Of a DNA stretch of 64,000 nucleotides, positions 42,697 to 50,735 are shown piece by piece; the first letter of the stretch is position 1, and the number at the start of each line of letters is the position of its first letter. The notes under the pieces are model-generated. The model was given only the letters and a program-made list of their open reading frames with translations. It made no database searches and was not told the origin of the DNA. Source of the DNA: Pimelobacter simplex (GTDB lineage: Bacteria; Actinomycetota; Actinomycetes; Propionibacteriales; Nocardioidaceae); contig JADCLI010000029.1 of assembly GCA_016803235.1 (NCBI GenBank), positions 1-64,000 on the forward strand. Reading direction: 5' to 3'. The translations under genes and the position numbers were made by a program.

Positions 42697-43356
42697 ATGC
42701 TCCTGCGCTGCACACGGTTGGTCGCGACGGCCATCCTCTCGGTCCTGATCGCCCTGCCCGCGGCCCTGGCGGCCGCGCCCGCTCACGCCGCCCCGGCGGA
42801 GCCGGTGACTGCGGCGACCACGACGTCGGACACCCCGACGCTGACCGGGACCCTGACGGACCTGCTCACCACCCTCCTCGCCGCGCTGCTCGGAGGCCAG
42901 CAGTCGGTGCCGGCACCGCAGCCGAGCACGCCGGGTGCCACCGCACCGGCGCCGATGCCGATGGCCATCGCCGCGGACCTCGAGGACGGCGTGGTCGCGC
43001 TGGTCAACAAGCGGCGGGCCCGGGCCGGCTGCCGCGCCCTGCGTCCCAACGCCAAGCTGCGCACCGCGGCCCGCGCCCACAGCGTGGGGATGGCGCAGTA
43101 CCGCACCATGACGCACTTCCTGCCCGGGGAGGCCGGCCTCGGCGAGCGGATCGCCTTCGCCGGCTACCAGGGCTGGCGTCGCGTCGCCGAGAACGTCGCC
43201 ACCGGCTACGGCTCGCCGAAAGCCGTGATGCAGGCGTGGATGGCCAGTCCCGGCCACCGCGCGAACATCCTCGACTGCCGGCTGCGCCACCTCGGCGTCG
43301 GCGTCGTGGTGCAGGGCGACCGGCTCTGGTGGACCCAGGACTTCGGACGCCGCTGA
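42697..43356 (+). CDS. CAP-domain (SCP-like) secreted protein 2
   Basis: 219 residues. Signal peptide ending near AHAAPA, a Thr/Pro-rich linker to about residue 95, then a CAP domain very close to copy 1: VVALVNKRRARAGCRALR, HSVGMAQYRTMTHFLPGE, GWRRVAENVATGY and WMASPGHRANILDC...WWTQDFG. The longer linker may carry the domain away from the membrane or wall. It ends 20 bases before copy 3. Confidence 0.88.
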   Translation: MLLRCTRLVATAILSVLIALPAALAAAPAHAAPAEPVTAATTTSDTPTLTGTLTDLLTTLLAALLGGQQSVPAPQPSTPGATAPAPMPMAIAADLEDGVVALVNKRRARAGCRALRPNAKLRTAARAHSVGMAQYRTMTHFLPGEAGLGERIAFAGYQGWRRVAENVATGYGSPKAVMQAWMASPGHRANILDCRLRHLGVGVVVQGDRLWWTQDFGRR

Positions 43357-43376
43357 CAAACTCCCCGGGGACCGCC

Positions 43377-43886
43377 ATGATGCTCTCCGTGCGCTCGGCA
43401 ACCCTTCCCCTCGCCGTCCTCGCGACGGTCCTGCTGACCGCGGTCCCCGCGACGGCGCAGCCCGCTCCCACGCCGCAGCACGTTCGCGGGCCGGACACCG
43501 CGCGGATCGAGGTCAAGCTCCTCGCCCACGTGAACGTCGTACGACGGCAGTCCGGCTGCCGTCGCCTCAAGGCGCGGGCCGGGCTGCACGGGTCCGCGAC
43601 CGCGCACTCGTCGGCGATGGCCGCGCAGGGCAGCCTGTCCCACCAGCTTCCCGGCGAGGCCGACCTGCGGGACCGGCTCGCCGCGGCGGGCTACCGCGAC
43701 GCCGCCCTCATGGGCGAGGTGATCGCGGTGGGGCCGATGAGCCCGCGCGAGGCCCTCAACCGCTGGCTCGAGAGCCCGCCGCACCGGGCCCTCCTGCTCG
43801 ACTGCCGGATGCGGCTGGTCGGGCTCGGCGTGCAGGCCGTCGGCGACCAGCTGTGGTGGACGATCGACCTGGTCCGCCGCCACTGA
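43377..43886 (+). CDS. CAP-domain (SCP-like) secreted protein 3, divergent copy
   Basis: 169 residues. Signal peptide (RSATLPLAVLATVLLTAVPATA), then a CAP domain that has drifted: LLAHVNVVRRQSGCRRLK, SSAMAAQGSLSHQLPGE, then GEVIAVGPMS where copies 1 and 2 have AEN, and WLESPPHRALLLDC. Loss of the AEN motif suggests a changed groove. Two start codons sit side by side (43377, 43380). It is likely co-transcribed with copy 2. Confidence 0.82.
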   Translation: MMLSVRSATLPLAVLATVLLTAVPATAQPAPTPQHVRGPDTARIEVKLLAHVNVVRRQSGCRRLKARAGLHGSATAHSSAMAAQGSLSHQLPGEADLRDRLAAAGYRDAALMGEVIAVGPMSPREALNRWLESPPHRALLLDCRMRLVGLGVQAVGDQLWWTIDLVRRH

Positions 43887-43904
43887 CGCCTCCCGGAGGA
43901 CGGG

Positions 43905-44870
43905 TCAGTCGCGCAGGCGCACCACGAGCTTGCCGAGCGCGGTGCGCCCGTCCATGTCGGCCAGGGCGCGGCCGAACTCGGCCATCGGGTACACCCGCCC
44001 GATCGGCGGCCGGACCACGCCGGACTCGATCATCGGCACCAGCTGGCTCCACTGCTGCTGCAGGTAGTCGGGCCGGGTGAAGGCGTAGGCGCCCCAGCCC
44101 ACGCCCCGGACGTCGATGTTGTTGAGCAGCAGCCGGTTGACCTTGACCTCGGGGATGCCGGCACCGGCCGCGAAGCCGACGACCATCAGCCGGCCCTGCG
44201 GGGCGAGCGCCCGCAGGGAGTCGGTGAACGCGTCGCCGCCGACGACATCGAGCACCACGTCGACGCCCTTGCCGCCGGTCAGCTCCATGACCGCGTCCTT
44301 GAAGCCGTCGAACAGCACCGCCTCGTCGGCACCGGCCGCCCGCGCGTACGCCGCCTTCTCCTCCGTGCTGGTGACCGCGATGGTGCGTGCGCCGAGGCCC
44401 TTGGCCACCTGGAGCGTGGCGGTGCCGACACCGCCGGCGGCGCCGTGCACCAGCACCGTCTCGCCCGGGCGCAGCCCGGCGCGCTCGTCGAGGGCGAACA
44501 GCGCGGTGAGGTAGTTCATCGGGAGCGCGGCCGCCTCGTCGAAGCCGATCGCGTCGGGCAGCGCGAAGGTGGCCATGGCGGGGCCGGCGACCAGCTCGGC
44601 CGCGCCGCCGTACCCACCGACGCCGACGACCCGTTGCCCCGGCTCGAAGCCCGGGCCGGACACGACGACGCCGGCGTAGTCGACGCCGAGGGTGAACGGC
44701 GGCTCGGGACGCAGCTGGTACTGGCCGCGGCTCAGCAGCAGGTCGGGGAAGGACACCCCGACGCTGTGCACCTCGACCAGCACGTCGTCGGGGCCGGGCG
44801 TCGGGTCCGGCACCTCCCGGACGACGACGTCGGAGGGACCGGACAGGGTGACCACCTGGACAGCGCGCAT
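43905..44870 (-). CDS. NADPH:quinone oxidoreductase-like medium-chain dehydrogenase
   Basis: 321 residues. GroES-like start (VLVEVHSVGVSFPDLL) and a Rossmann loop VLVHGAAGGVGTATLQVAKGLGA identify the quinone-oxidoreductase branch of the MDR family. Zinc-ligand Cys residues are absent, as is normal in this branch. It probably reduces quinones or enoyl compounds with NADPH. TAACCT at 44878-44883 ends seven bases before the ATG (leaderless). The 220-base gap to the divergent gene at 45091 shows no other clear site. Confidence 0.88.
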   Translation of the reverse strand: MRAVQVVTLSGPSDVVVREVPDPTPGPDDVLVEVHSVGVSFPDLLLSRGQYQLRPEPPFTLGVDYAGVVVSGPGFEPGQRVVGVGGYGGAAELVAGPAMATFALPDAIGFDEAAALPMNYLTALFALDERAGLRPGETVLVHGAAGGVGTATLQVAKGLGARTIAVTSTEEKAAYARAAGADEAVLFDGFKDAVMELTGGKGVDVVLDVVGGDAFTDSLRALAPQGRLMVVGFAAGAGIPEVKVNRLLLNNIDVRGVGWGAYAFTRPDYLQQQWSQLVPMIESGVVRPPIGRVYPMAEFGRALADMDGRTALGKLVVRLRD

Positions 44871-45090
44871 GGCTCGGAGGTTAGGCCGTTCCTGGAGACT
44901 CAGCGCCATTGCGAGCGGCGTTTCGCGCCGATCCGGCCAGGCGGCGGAGCGACGACGTGCCCCATCGCCCTTCGAGCGACACGCACGCAGCCAGGTCGGA
45001 TGCGAGACGTCGCGCAGCGGGCACGGGGCTTCCCAGACACGGCCCGGCGCGGGGAGTTTCCGCCGGCGGACCGCTGGGCAGGGCACCGGG

Positions 45091-46608
45091 GTGAGTGGGA
45101 ACAACTACTGGACCGACCGGCGCCAGGACAGGCGGCTCGAGGAGGCCGAGGCCCAGCTCGACGCCGAGCGGCGGGCACGCAACCGGCTGGCCGAGCAGAT
45201 GCGTGCCCAGCAGGGCAACACCCAGGCCCAGCTCGAGCGCCTCACCCGGGCCTTCGTCGCCCTCGTCGAGCACGAGGACATCCGGGCCGAGCTGGGGCAG
45301 TACGCCGACGCGGCGGCCTGCCGCCGCTACGCCCGCGAGGTCGTGTCGACCGTCGTCGCCACCGGAGGCGCCGCGCTGCGCGACTCCGCCGAACCGGCCG
45401 ACGTCCCCGGCTACTGGCTGGCCGCCGCGGCCCGGGGCGTCGCCGCGACCGCGCGGGGCGAGGCCGGAGGGCCGGCGCTGCTCGCCGAGGCCGCCCGGCG
45501 CGACCTCGGCCGCACCGACCTCTTCCTCGCCCTGCTCGGCGCGCTCACCCGCGACCCGCGCTGGGCGCCGGAGCGCACCGACGGCGTCCTTCCCGACGCC
45601 CTCACGGTCACCCAGGCCCAGCGGCAGGTATGGCTGGCCGCGGTCGACGACCGGCTGCCGGCCACGCTCACCGACGCGCTGGGGTCGGCGCTCGAGGCGC
45701 AGGTCGCCGTCACCGGCGGCGCCGGCCCCGACGAGGTCGCCGCGTGGCTCGAGGGACAGGTCACGCCGGGCCGGGACGCGCTGGCCGCCGAGCGGGCGAC
45801 CGCGCAGCTCGAGGTGCTGCACCGGGTGCTGACGGCCGGTGGCGACGCACCCGAGCCCGGCGCGGGGGCCGCGGACGACCCCGCTCCCGAGGACCCGCTG
45901 GCCGACTGCCTGCGCTCGCTGGTCGACGAGGGCTCCCCCGGTGAGGCCGACATCCTCGACCGGATGGCCCTCGCCCGCGCCGACATGGGCTTCCTCGACG
46001 AGCGGATCTCGACCGACGCGCCCGCCTGGAACGCCGCGGCCGGCGACGTGCTGAGCCTGCTGCTGGCCGACCTGGCGGCGCCGGTCGGCAGTGGCCGGTA
46101 CGCCGTCGCCCGCCGCGCCCTCACGCCGGTCCTGCGCGGGATCGCCGACGAGCTCGCCCAGCAGGCCGCCGTACCCGCCCCGGCCCCGGACACCCGGTCC
46201 GTCGAGGCGTACGGGGAGGAGCTGACCGTCGACCGCGACGGCGGTCCCGCCGACTGGCAGCAGCGGGTGAGCGCCGGCTTCGACCGGCGCAACCCGCCGG
46301 ACCGCCGGACGCTGCCGATCGGGCTCGGGGTGGCCGGCCTGGGCGCCGTGTGCTGCCTGCTCGGGTTCGTCGCCGGCGGCTTCGCGCTCCTCGGCGGGCT
46401 CGCCGTGTGCCTCGGGGGCGGGTTGGCGCTCGCGGGTGTCACCAAGCGCCGCCGGCTCGACCGGAGCCGCGCGAGCGCGGTCGCGGCGAACGGGCGCGAC
46501 ATCGACCGGGCGGCCGCGGAGGTGCGCGCACACACCGAGCGCAGCAGTGCCGCCGCGGCCAGGGCGAGCGAGCTGCACCGCGCGGTGGCCGGGGTGCTGG
46601 TCGGCTGA
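45091..46608 (+). CDS. Coiled-coil protein with C-terminal membrane segments, unknown
   Basis: 505 residues. Residues ~8-60 form a coiled coil (RRLEEAEAQLDAERRARNRL), the long middle is Ala/Leu/Asp-rich and helical, and two hydrophobic segments occur near the C-terminus (VAGLGAVCCLLGFVAGGF and LLGGLAVCLGGGLALAG), followed by a basic/helical tail. No family is recognised. A scaffold or membrane-linked structural role is possible. GTG at 45091 is chosen as the first start before the coiled coil, but the ribosome site is weak. Confidence 0.6.
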   Translation: MSGNNYWTDRRQDRRLEEAEAQLDAERRARNRLAEQMRAQQGNTQAQLERLTRAFVALVEHEDIRAELGQYADAAACRRYAREVVSTVVATGGAALRDSAEPADVPGYWLAAAARGVAATARGEAGGPALLAEAARRDLGRTDLFLALLGALTRDPRWAPERTDGVLPDALTVTQAQRQVWLAAVDDRLPATLTDALGSALEAQVAVTGGAGPDEVAAWLEGQVTPGRDALAAERATAQLEVLHRVLTAGGDAPEPGAGAADDPAPEDPLADCLRSLVDEGSPGEADILDRMALARADMGFLDERISTDAPAWNAAAGDVLSLLLADLAAPVGSGRYAVARRALTPVLRGIADELAQQAAVPAPAPDTRSVEAYGEELTVDRDGGPADWQQRVSAGFDRRNPPDRRTLPIGLGVAGLGAVCCLLGFVAGGFALLGGLAVCLGGGLALAGVTKRRRLDRSRASAVAANGRDIDRAAAEVRAHTERSSAAAARASELHRAVAGVLVG

Positions 46609-46614
46609 GCGCGA

Positions 46615-47967
46615 TCAGGCCTCGGCGGACCGCCGGGCGTGCTCGGCCACCAGGGCGGCGTACCAGTTGAACGACCGCTTCGGCGTGCGCTGCTGGGTCG
46701 CGTAGTCGACGTGCACCAGGCCGAAGCGCTGGGTGTAGCCCTCGGACCACTCGAAGTTGTCGATCAGCGACCACGCGTAGTAGCCGCGGACGTCGACGCC
46801 GCGCTCGATCGCCTCGGCGACCGCGCCCAGGTGCAGGGCGTGGTAGTCGACGCGCTGGTGGTCGTCGACGATGCCGTGCTCGTCGGGTCCGACGCCGTAG
46901 GAGCAGCCGGACTCGGTGATCACGATCGGGGGTACGGCGGCCCGGAAGCGCGCGCGGAAGGTGATCAGCCACTCGCGCAGGGCATCCGGCACGACCGGCC
47001 AGCCGAAGTCCGTCATCGGGTAGCCGAGCACCTCACGGAACTCGAACGGCAGCTCCGCGGTCTCGTCGGCGGCCGCGATCCGCATCGGGTTGTAGTAGTT
47101 GACGCCGTAGAAGTCGAGCGGCTGGCGCATCGTCGCGAAGTCGCCGTCGCGCACGTGGGGCTCGAGCAGCGTCATCAGGTCGTCGGCGTAGCGGCCGAGG
47201 AGCATGCCCTCCATGTAGTGGGCGTTCCACATCATGTCGAAGAGCTTCGCTGCGCCGACGTCGGCGGGGTCGTCGCTGGCGGGCCAGATCGGGGCGTGGT
47301 TGTTCGCGCAGCCGATGCTGGTCGCACCGGCGGCACGCAGCGCGATCGCGGCCCGGCCGTGGGCGACGAGCAGGTGGTGGCCCACCGGGAGCGCGTCGAA
47401 CATCAGCGCCTTGCCCGGCGCGTGCATCGCGACGGCGTACCCCATCAGGGTCACGACGTTGGGCTCGTTGACCGGCACCCAGTCGGTCACCCGGTCGACG
47501 AGGCGCTCGCCGACGATCGCGGCGTAGTCGCCGAAGCGGTCGACGGTCGCGCGGTTGAGCCAGCCGCCGTCGTCCTCGAGGGCCTGCGGCAGGTCCCAGT
47601 GGAAGAGCGTCGCCATCGGCTTGATGCCGGCCTCGAGCAGGCCGTCGACGAGACGGTCGTAGAAGTCGAGACCGGCCTGGTTGACCGCACCGGAGCCGGT
47701 CGGCTGGATCCGCGGCCAGGCGATCGAGAACCGGTAGCCGGAGGCGCCGAGGGTGCGCATGAGCTCGATGTCCTCGGGCCAGCGGTGGTAGTGGTCGCAG
47801 GCGACCGCGCCGCTCGAGCCGTCGACGATCCGCCCCGGCTCGGCGCAGAAGGTGTCCCAGACCGACCGGCCGCGCCCGTCCTCGTCGACGGCACCCTCGA
47901 TCTGGTACGACGCCGTGCTGGTGCCGAACCGGAAGTCAGCCGGAAAACGGCTCGCGAGATCACTCAC
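46615..47967 (-). CDS. GH1 family beta-glucosidase
   Basis: 450 residues. GH1 pattern: FRFGTSTASYQIEGA at the N-terminus, YRFSIAWPRI, acid/base Glu168 in WVPVNEPN, nucleophile Glu352 in IVITESG, and YYAWSLIDNFEWSEGY near the end. The nucleophile motif reads TESG where TENG is usual. No signal peptide, so it likely acts on imported disaccharides or glycosides. GTG at 47967 follows a GGGGGAGA ribosome site. Confidence 0.92.
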   Translation of the reverse strand: MSDLASRFPADFRFGTSTASYQIEGAVDEDGRGRSVWDTFCAEPGRIVDGSSGAVACDHYHRWPEDIELMRTLGASGYRFSIAWPRIQPTGSGAVNQAGLDFYDRLVDGLLEAGIKPMATLFHWDLPQALEDDGGWLNRATVDRFGDYAAIVGERLVDRVTDWVPVNEPNVVTLMGYAVAMHAPGKALMFDALPVGHHLLVAHGRAAIALRAAGATSIGCANNHAPIWPASDDPADVGAAKLFDMMWNAHYMEGMLLGRYADDLMTLLEPHVRDGDFATMRQPLDFYGVNYYNPMRIAAADETAELPFEFREVLGYPMTDFGWPVVPDALREWLITFRARFRAAVPPIVITESGCSYGVGPDEHGIVDDHQRVDYHALHLGAVAEAIERGVDVRGYYAWSLIDNFEWSEGYTQRFGLVHVDYATQQRTPKRSFNWYAALVAEHARRSAEA

Positions 47968-48016
47968 CCTCTCCCCCACGGGACCAGACTCCCACGACAC
48001 CGGCACAATCTGACAC

Positions 48017-48706
48017 GTGAGCGTCGAGATCCGCAGGGGAACCGCCCGGTTCGTCGAACGAGAGCCCGGCCGGCTGAGCCACCACGGCTTCTCCTTCGGC
48101 CCGCACCTCGACCCCGAACGGCTGTCCTTCGGCCCGATGGTCTGCCACGACGACCACGTCCTGGGCCGGGGAACCGGCTTCGAGGAGCACCCCCACGAGG
48201 GACTCGAGATCATCACCTGGGTGGTGTCCGGCACGCTCGTCCACCGCGACGGCACCGGTGCCGAGGAGGTGCTCGCCGCCGGCGACGGTGGCGTGCTGTC
48301 CGCGGGTGTCGGTGTCAGGCACGCCGAGATCGCCGGGCCCGACGGGCCGGCACGCTTCGTGCAGGTGTGGCTGCGGCCCGACGACCCCGACCGCGCGCCG
48401 GCCTACGCGCGCGCGAGCGTGTCCGCGGCTCCCGGCGACGGACCGGTCCGGCTCGTGGGCGAGGGCGGACCGCTGTCCGTCGGCGTCGCGGGGGCGAGCC
48501 TCGACGTCGTCCGCCTCGGCGCGGGCGAGACGGTCGCCCTGCCCGCCGCACCGCGGGTGCACGCCTTCCTCACGACCGGCGCGCTGCTGCGGTCCTCGCT
48601 GGCCGAGCCGCTCGCGGCGGGAGACACGCTGTGCGTGACCGACGGGCCGTCGTACGACGTGACGGCGGCGGTGCCGACCGAGATCCTGGTCTGGTCGCTG
48701 CCCTGA
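48017..48706 (+). CDS. Pirin family protein
   Basis: 229 residues. Pirin/cupin features: the N-terminal domain holds HDDHVLGRGTGFEEHPHEGLEIITWV with iron-ligand His residues, followed by LSAGVGVRHAEI and FVQVWLRPD. Pirins include quercetinases and metabolic regulators; the role here is open. A CAATCT box lies five bases before the GTG. It is convergent with the marR gene, their stop codons being adjacent. Confidence 0.88.
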   Translation: MSVEIRRGTARFVEREPGRLSHHGFSFGPHLDPERLSFGPMVCHDDHVLGRGTGFEEHPHEGLEIITWVVSGTLVHRDGTGAEEVLAAGDGGVLSAGVGVRHAEIAGPDGPARFVQVWLRPDDPDRAPAYARASVSAAPGDGPVRLVGEGGPLSVGVAGASLDVVRLGAGETVALPAAPRVHAFLTTGALLRSSLAEPLAAGDTLCVTDGPSYDVTAAVPTEILVWSLP

Positions 48707-49174
48707 TCAGGCGTCGCCGAGGGGACTGCCCGGAGCGACCAGGGCCGCGGCGATGTCCGCCAGGCTGCGCACCTGCTCCGGGGTGAGGCGGTCGAACACC
48801 AGGTCGCGCACCTGCGCGACGTGGCCGGGGGCGATCCGCTCCAGCAACGCCTGGCCCTCGTCGGTGAGCACGGCGAACTGGCTGCGCCGGTCGTTGGGGC
48901 AGTGCGCCTTCGTGACCCAGCCGCGCTGCTCCAGCACGGCGATCGCGTGGGTCAGGCGCGACGGGCTGGTGGCGGTCAGCCGCGCCAGCTCGCCCATGGT
49001 CAGCATCCGGTCCGGCGCCGCGGCGAGGTTGGCGAGCATCGCGTAGTAGGTGTGCGTGAGGCCCGCCTCCTCCCGCAGCCGCCGGTCGATCGCCTGCGGC
49101 AGCTCCTGGACGAACCGGATGAGCGGCAGCCACGCCGCCATCTCCTCCTCGTCCAGCCAGCGCGGCTCGTTCAT
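48707..49174 (-). CDS. MarR family transcriptional regulator
   Basis: 155 residues. The winged helix is clear: LTMGELARLTATSPSRLTHAIAVLEQRGWVTKAHCPNDRRSQFAVLTDEG. It starts inside the end of ribA with a four-base overlap, so the two are made together. A 16-bp palindrome upstream of ribA is its probable site, which would make ribA-marR self-controlled. Confidence 0.9.
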   Translation of the reverse strand: MNEPRWLDEEEMAAWLPLIRFVQELPQAIDRRLREEAGLTHTYYAMLANLAAAPDRMLTMGELARLTATSPSRLTHAIAVLEQRGWVTKAHCPNDRRSQFAVLTDEGQALLERIAPGHVAQVRDLVFDRLTPEQVRSLADIAAALVAPGSPLGDA

Positions 49175-49881
49175 GCCGAGAGCCCGTCGAGGTCGAGGGT
49201 GTGCGCGGTGTGGTCGCGCTTGACCGTGAGGTACCGCTCGTTGGCGGCCGACAGGTGCACCCCGGTGGGCACCCGCTCGTCGACGACCACACCGTACGAC
49301 GCGAGCTGGCGGGCCTTGTCCGGGTTGTTGCTCAGCAGCCGGATCCGGTCGGCACCGACGGCGCGCAGCATCTGGGCGGCGGCGCGGTAGTCGCGCTCGT
49401 CCTCGCCACGGCCGAGCGCCAGGTTGGCCTCGTAGGTGTCGAGGCCGGCGTCCTGGAGGGCGTAGGCGTCGAGCTTGGCGTACAGGCCGATGCCGCGGCC
49501 CTCCTGGCGCAGGTAGAGCAGGAAGCCGCCCTCGTCGGTGATCCGCTCCACCGCCTCGCGCAGCTGCGGACCGCAGTCGCAGCGCTGGGAGCCGAAGACG
49601 TCGCCGGTCAGGCACTCGCTGTGCGGGCGGACCAGCGGTGCCGGGCCGCCGTGGGCGAGCGTGTCGAGGCGCCCGCGCCAGTCGCCCAGGCCGAGCAGCA
49701 GGTGCTCCTTGCCGTCGGCCAGGCCGTCGAAGGTGACCACGTCGGCGGTGGTCGCGTAGCCGTCGGGGAAGCGCAACGGGACGACGACCCGGGTGCGGAC
49801 GGCGGCCGCGGGCTCGGCGTACGGGAGGGCCGGCACGGTCGGGACGTGCTCCCGGCGGGCGCGGGTGGGGCAGGTCGTCAT
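49171..49881 (-). CDS. ribA: GTP cyclohydrolase II
   Basis: 236 residues. Zinc Cys90, Cys101 and Cys103 in HSECLTGDVFGSQRCDCG and the RQEGRGIGL catalytic loop are present. It opens GTP to a diaminopyrimidine, the first step of riboflavin synthesis. It is a stand-alone enzyme, not the RibBA fusion, and other rib genes are not in the window. Control by a MarR protein points to a special role, such as making a flavin on demand or a pterin-like product. Confidence 0.92.
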   Translation of the reverse strand: MTTCPTRARREHVPTVPALPYAEPAAAVRTRVVVPLRFPDGYATTADVVTFDGLADGKEHLLLGLGDWRGRLDTLAHGGPAPLVRPHSECLTGDVFGSQRCDCGPQLREAVERITDEGGFLLYLRQEGRGIGLYAKLDAYALQDAGLDTYEANLALGRGEDERDYRAAAQMLRAVGADRIRLLSNNPDKARQLASYGVVVDERVPTGVHLSAANERYLTVKRDHTAHTLDLDGLSA

Positions 49882-49893
49882 GGTCGCTCCATT

Positions 49894-49909
49894 ATTTCAA
49901 ACTTGAAAT
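49894..49909. promoter_or_regulatory. MarR-type operator before ribA
   Basis: ATTTCAA-AC-TTGAAAT, symmetric apart from its two central bases, 12 bases before the ribA ATG. AT-rich against a GC-rich background. Confidence 0.7.
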
Positions 49910-49958
49910 GATGGTGCCACAAGTCCACCGGGGGCGCAGGTATTCCCGGGATCCGGGC

Positions 49959-50660
49959 TCAGCCCGCCGGCTTCGGCGCCACCGGTCGGAGCACCAGGTC
50001 GTCGGGGACGACGAGTCCGTACTGCGCGAGGGTGTCGACGAGGACCGAGACGACCTGGCGGGTGAGCCGGTCGACGAGCTGCTCCTGGCTCTCGTCGTGG
50101 TGGTCGAACCACCAGATGATGCTCGCGTCGACCATGCCCATCACGCCGACCAGGACCCCCTCGGGCGGGTCGGCCGAGAGCGGCGTCTGGCTGAGGTACG
50201 CGCGGGCGGCGTCGGCGATCTCGCTGAGCAGCCGGGTGCGGCCCAGGCGCGCGCGGTGCAGCGCCTTGGTCTGCTGCTGGGCGGCCAGGAAGCGGAACAG
50301 GTGCGGGTGCTCGGCAGCCCAGGCGACGCACGGCGCGATCAGGCCGCGGACGATCTCGACCGGCGTACCCGGCGTCGACAGGTGCGGCCGGACCCGGCGC
50401 AGCAGCTCGGTCGCCGCGAACCGCGCCACCTCGGCGTCGAGCTGCTCCTTGCTCGCGAAGTGGCGGTAGACGTTGGGCCGCGGGATGCCGGCACGCTCGG
50501 CGATCTGTCCCATCCCCACCTGTCCGCCGCCCTCCTCGATCGCGTCGACCGCGGCCTGCACGACCTGGGCCCGGCGGGCGTCGCTCTCGAGCGCCTCCTT
50601 GGCGCTGCGCCGGCGCACGGTCGAGTCGACCCACTTCGCCACGTCCGCCACGTCGACCAT
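49959..50660 (-). CDS. TetR family transcriptional regulator
   Basis: 233 residues, with an extra N-terminal helix before the HTH (VVQAAVDAIEEGGGQVGMGQIAERAGIPRPNVYRHFASKEQL). It is divergent from an acyl-CoA dehydrogenase across 75 bases that hold two related dyads. TAGCGT six bases before the ATG gives a leaderless start. Its ligand is likely an acyl-CoA. Confidence 0.9.
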   Translation of the reverse strand: MVDVADVAKWVDSTVRRRSAKEALESDARRAQVVQAAVDAIEEGGGQVGMGQIAERAGIPRPNVYRHFASKEQLDAEVARFAATELLRRVRPHLSTPGTPVEIVRGLIAPCVAWAAEHPHLFRFLAAQQQTKALHRARLGRTRLLSEIADAARAYLSQTPLSADPPEGVLVGVMGMVDASIIWWFDHHDESQEQLVDRLTRQVVSVLVDTLAQYGLVVPDDLVLRPVAPKPAG

Positions 50661-50684
50661 GCGACGACGCTATCGCGGCCCGGG

Positions 50685-50709
50685 GTCCGGATACACCTTG
50701 TATCCGGAC
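50685..50709. promoter_or_regulatory. TetR-type operator, main site
   Basis: Arms GTCCGGATACA and TGTATCCGGAC (11 bases, perfect) around CCT. It lies midway between the divergent TetR and acyl-CoA dehydrogenase genes. Confidence 0.8.
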
Positions 50710-50719
50710 GGTGCGGCGT

Positions 50720-50734
50720 GATACACCCTGTACC
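50720..50734. promoter_or_regulatory. TetR-type operator, second site
   Basis: GATACA-CCC-TGTACC, an imperfect copy of the core of the main site, ending one base before the ATG of the acyl-CoA dehydrogenase. Confidence 0.65.
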
Positions 50735-50735
50735 C

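Noticed and set aside
46639..48786. 715-codon plus-strand frame opposite the GH1 gene
   Set aside because: The GH1 active-site motifs are on the minus strand; the opposite frame is a shadow.
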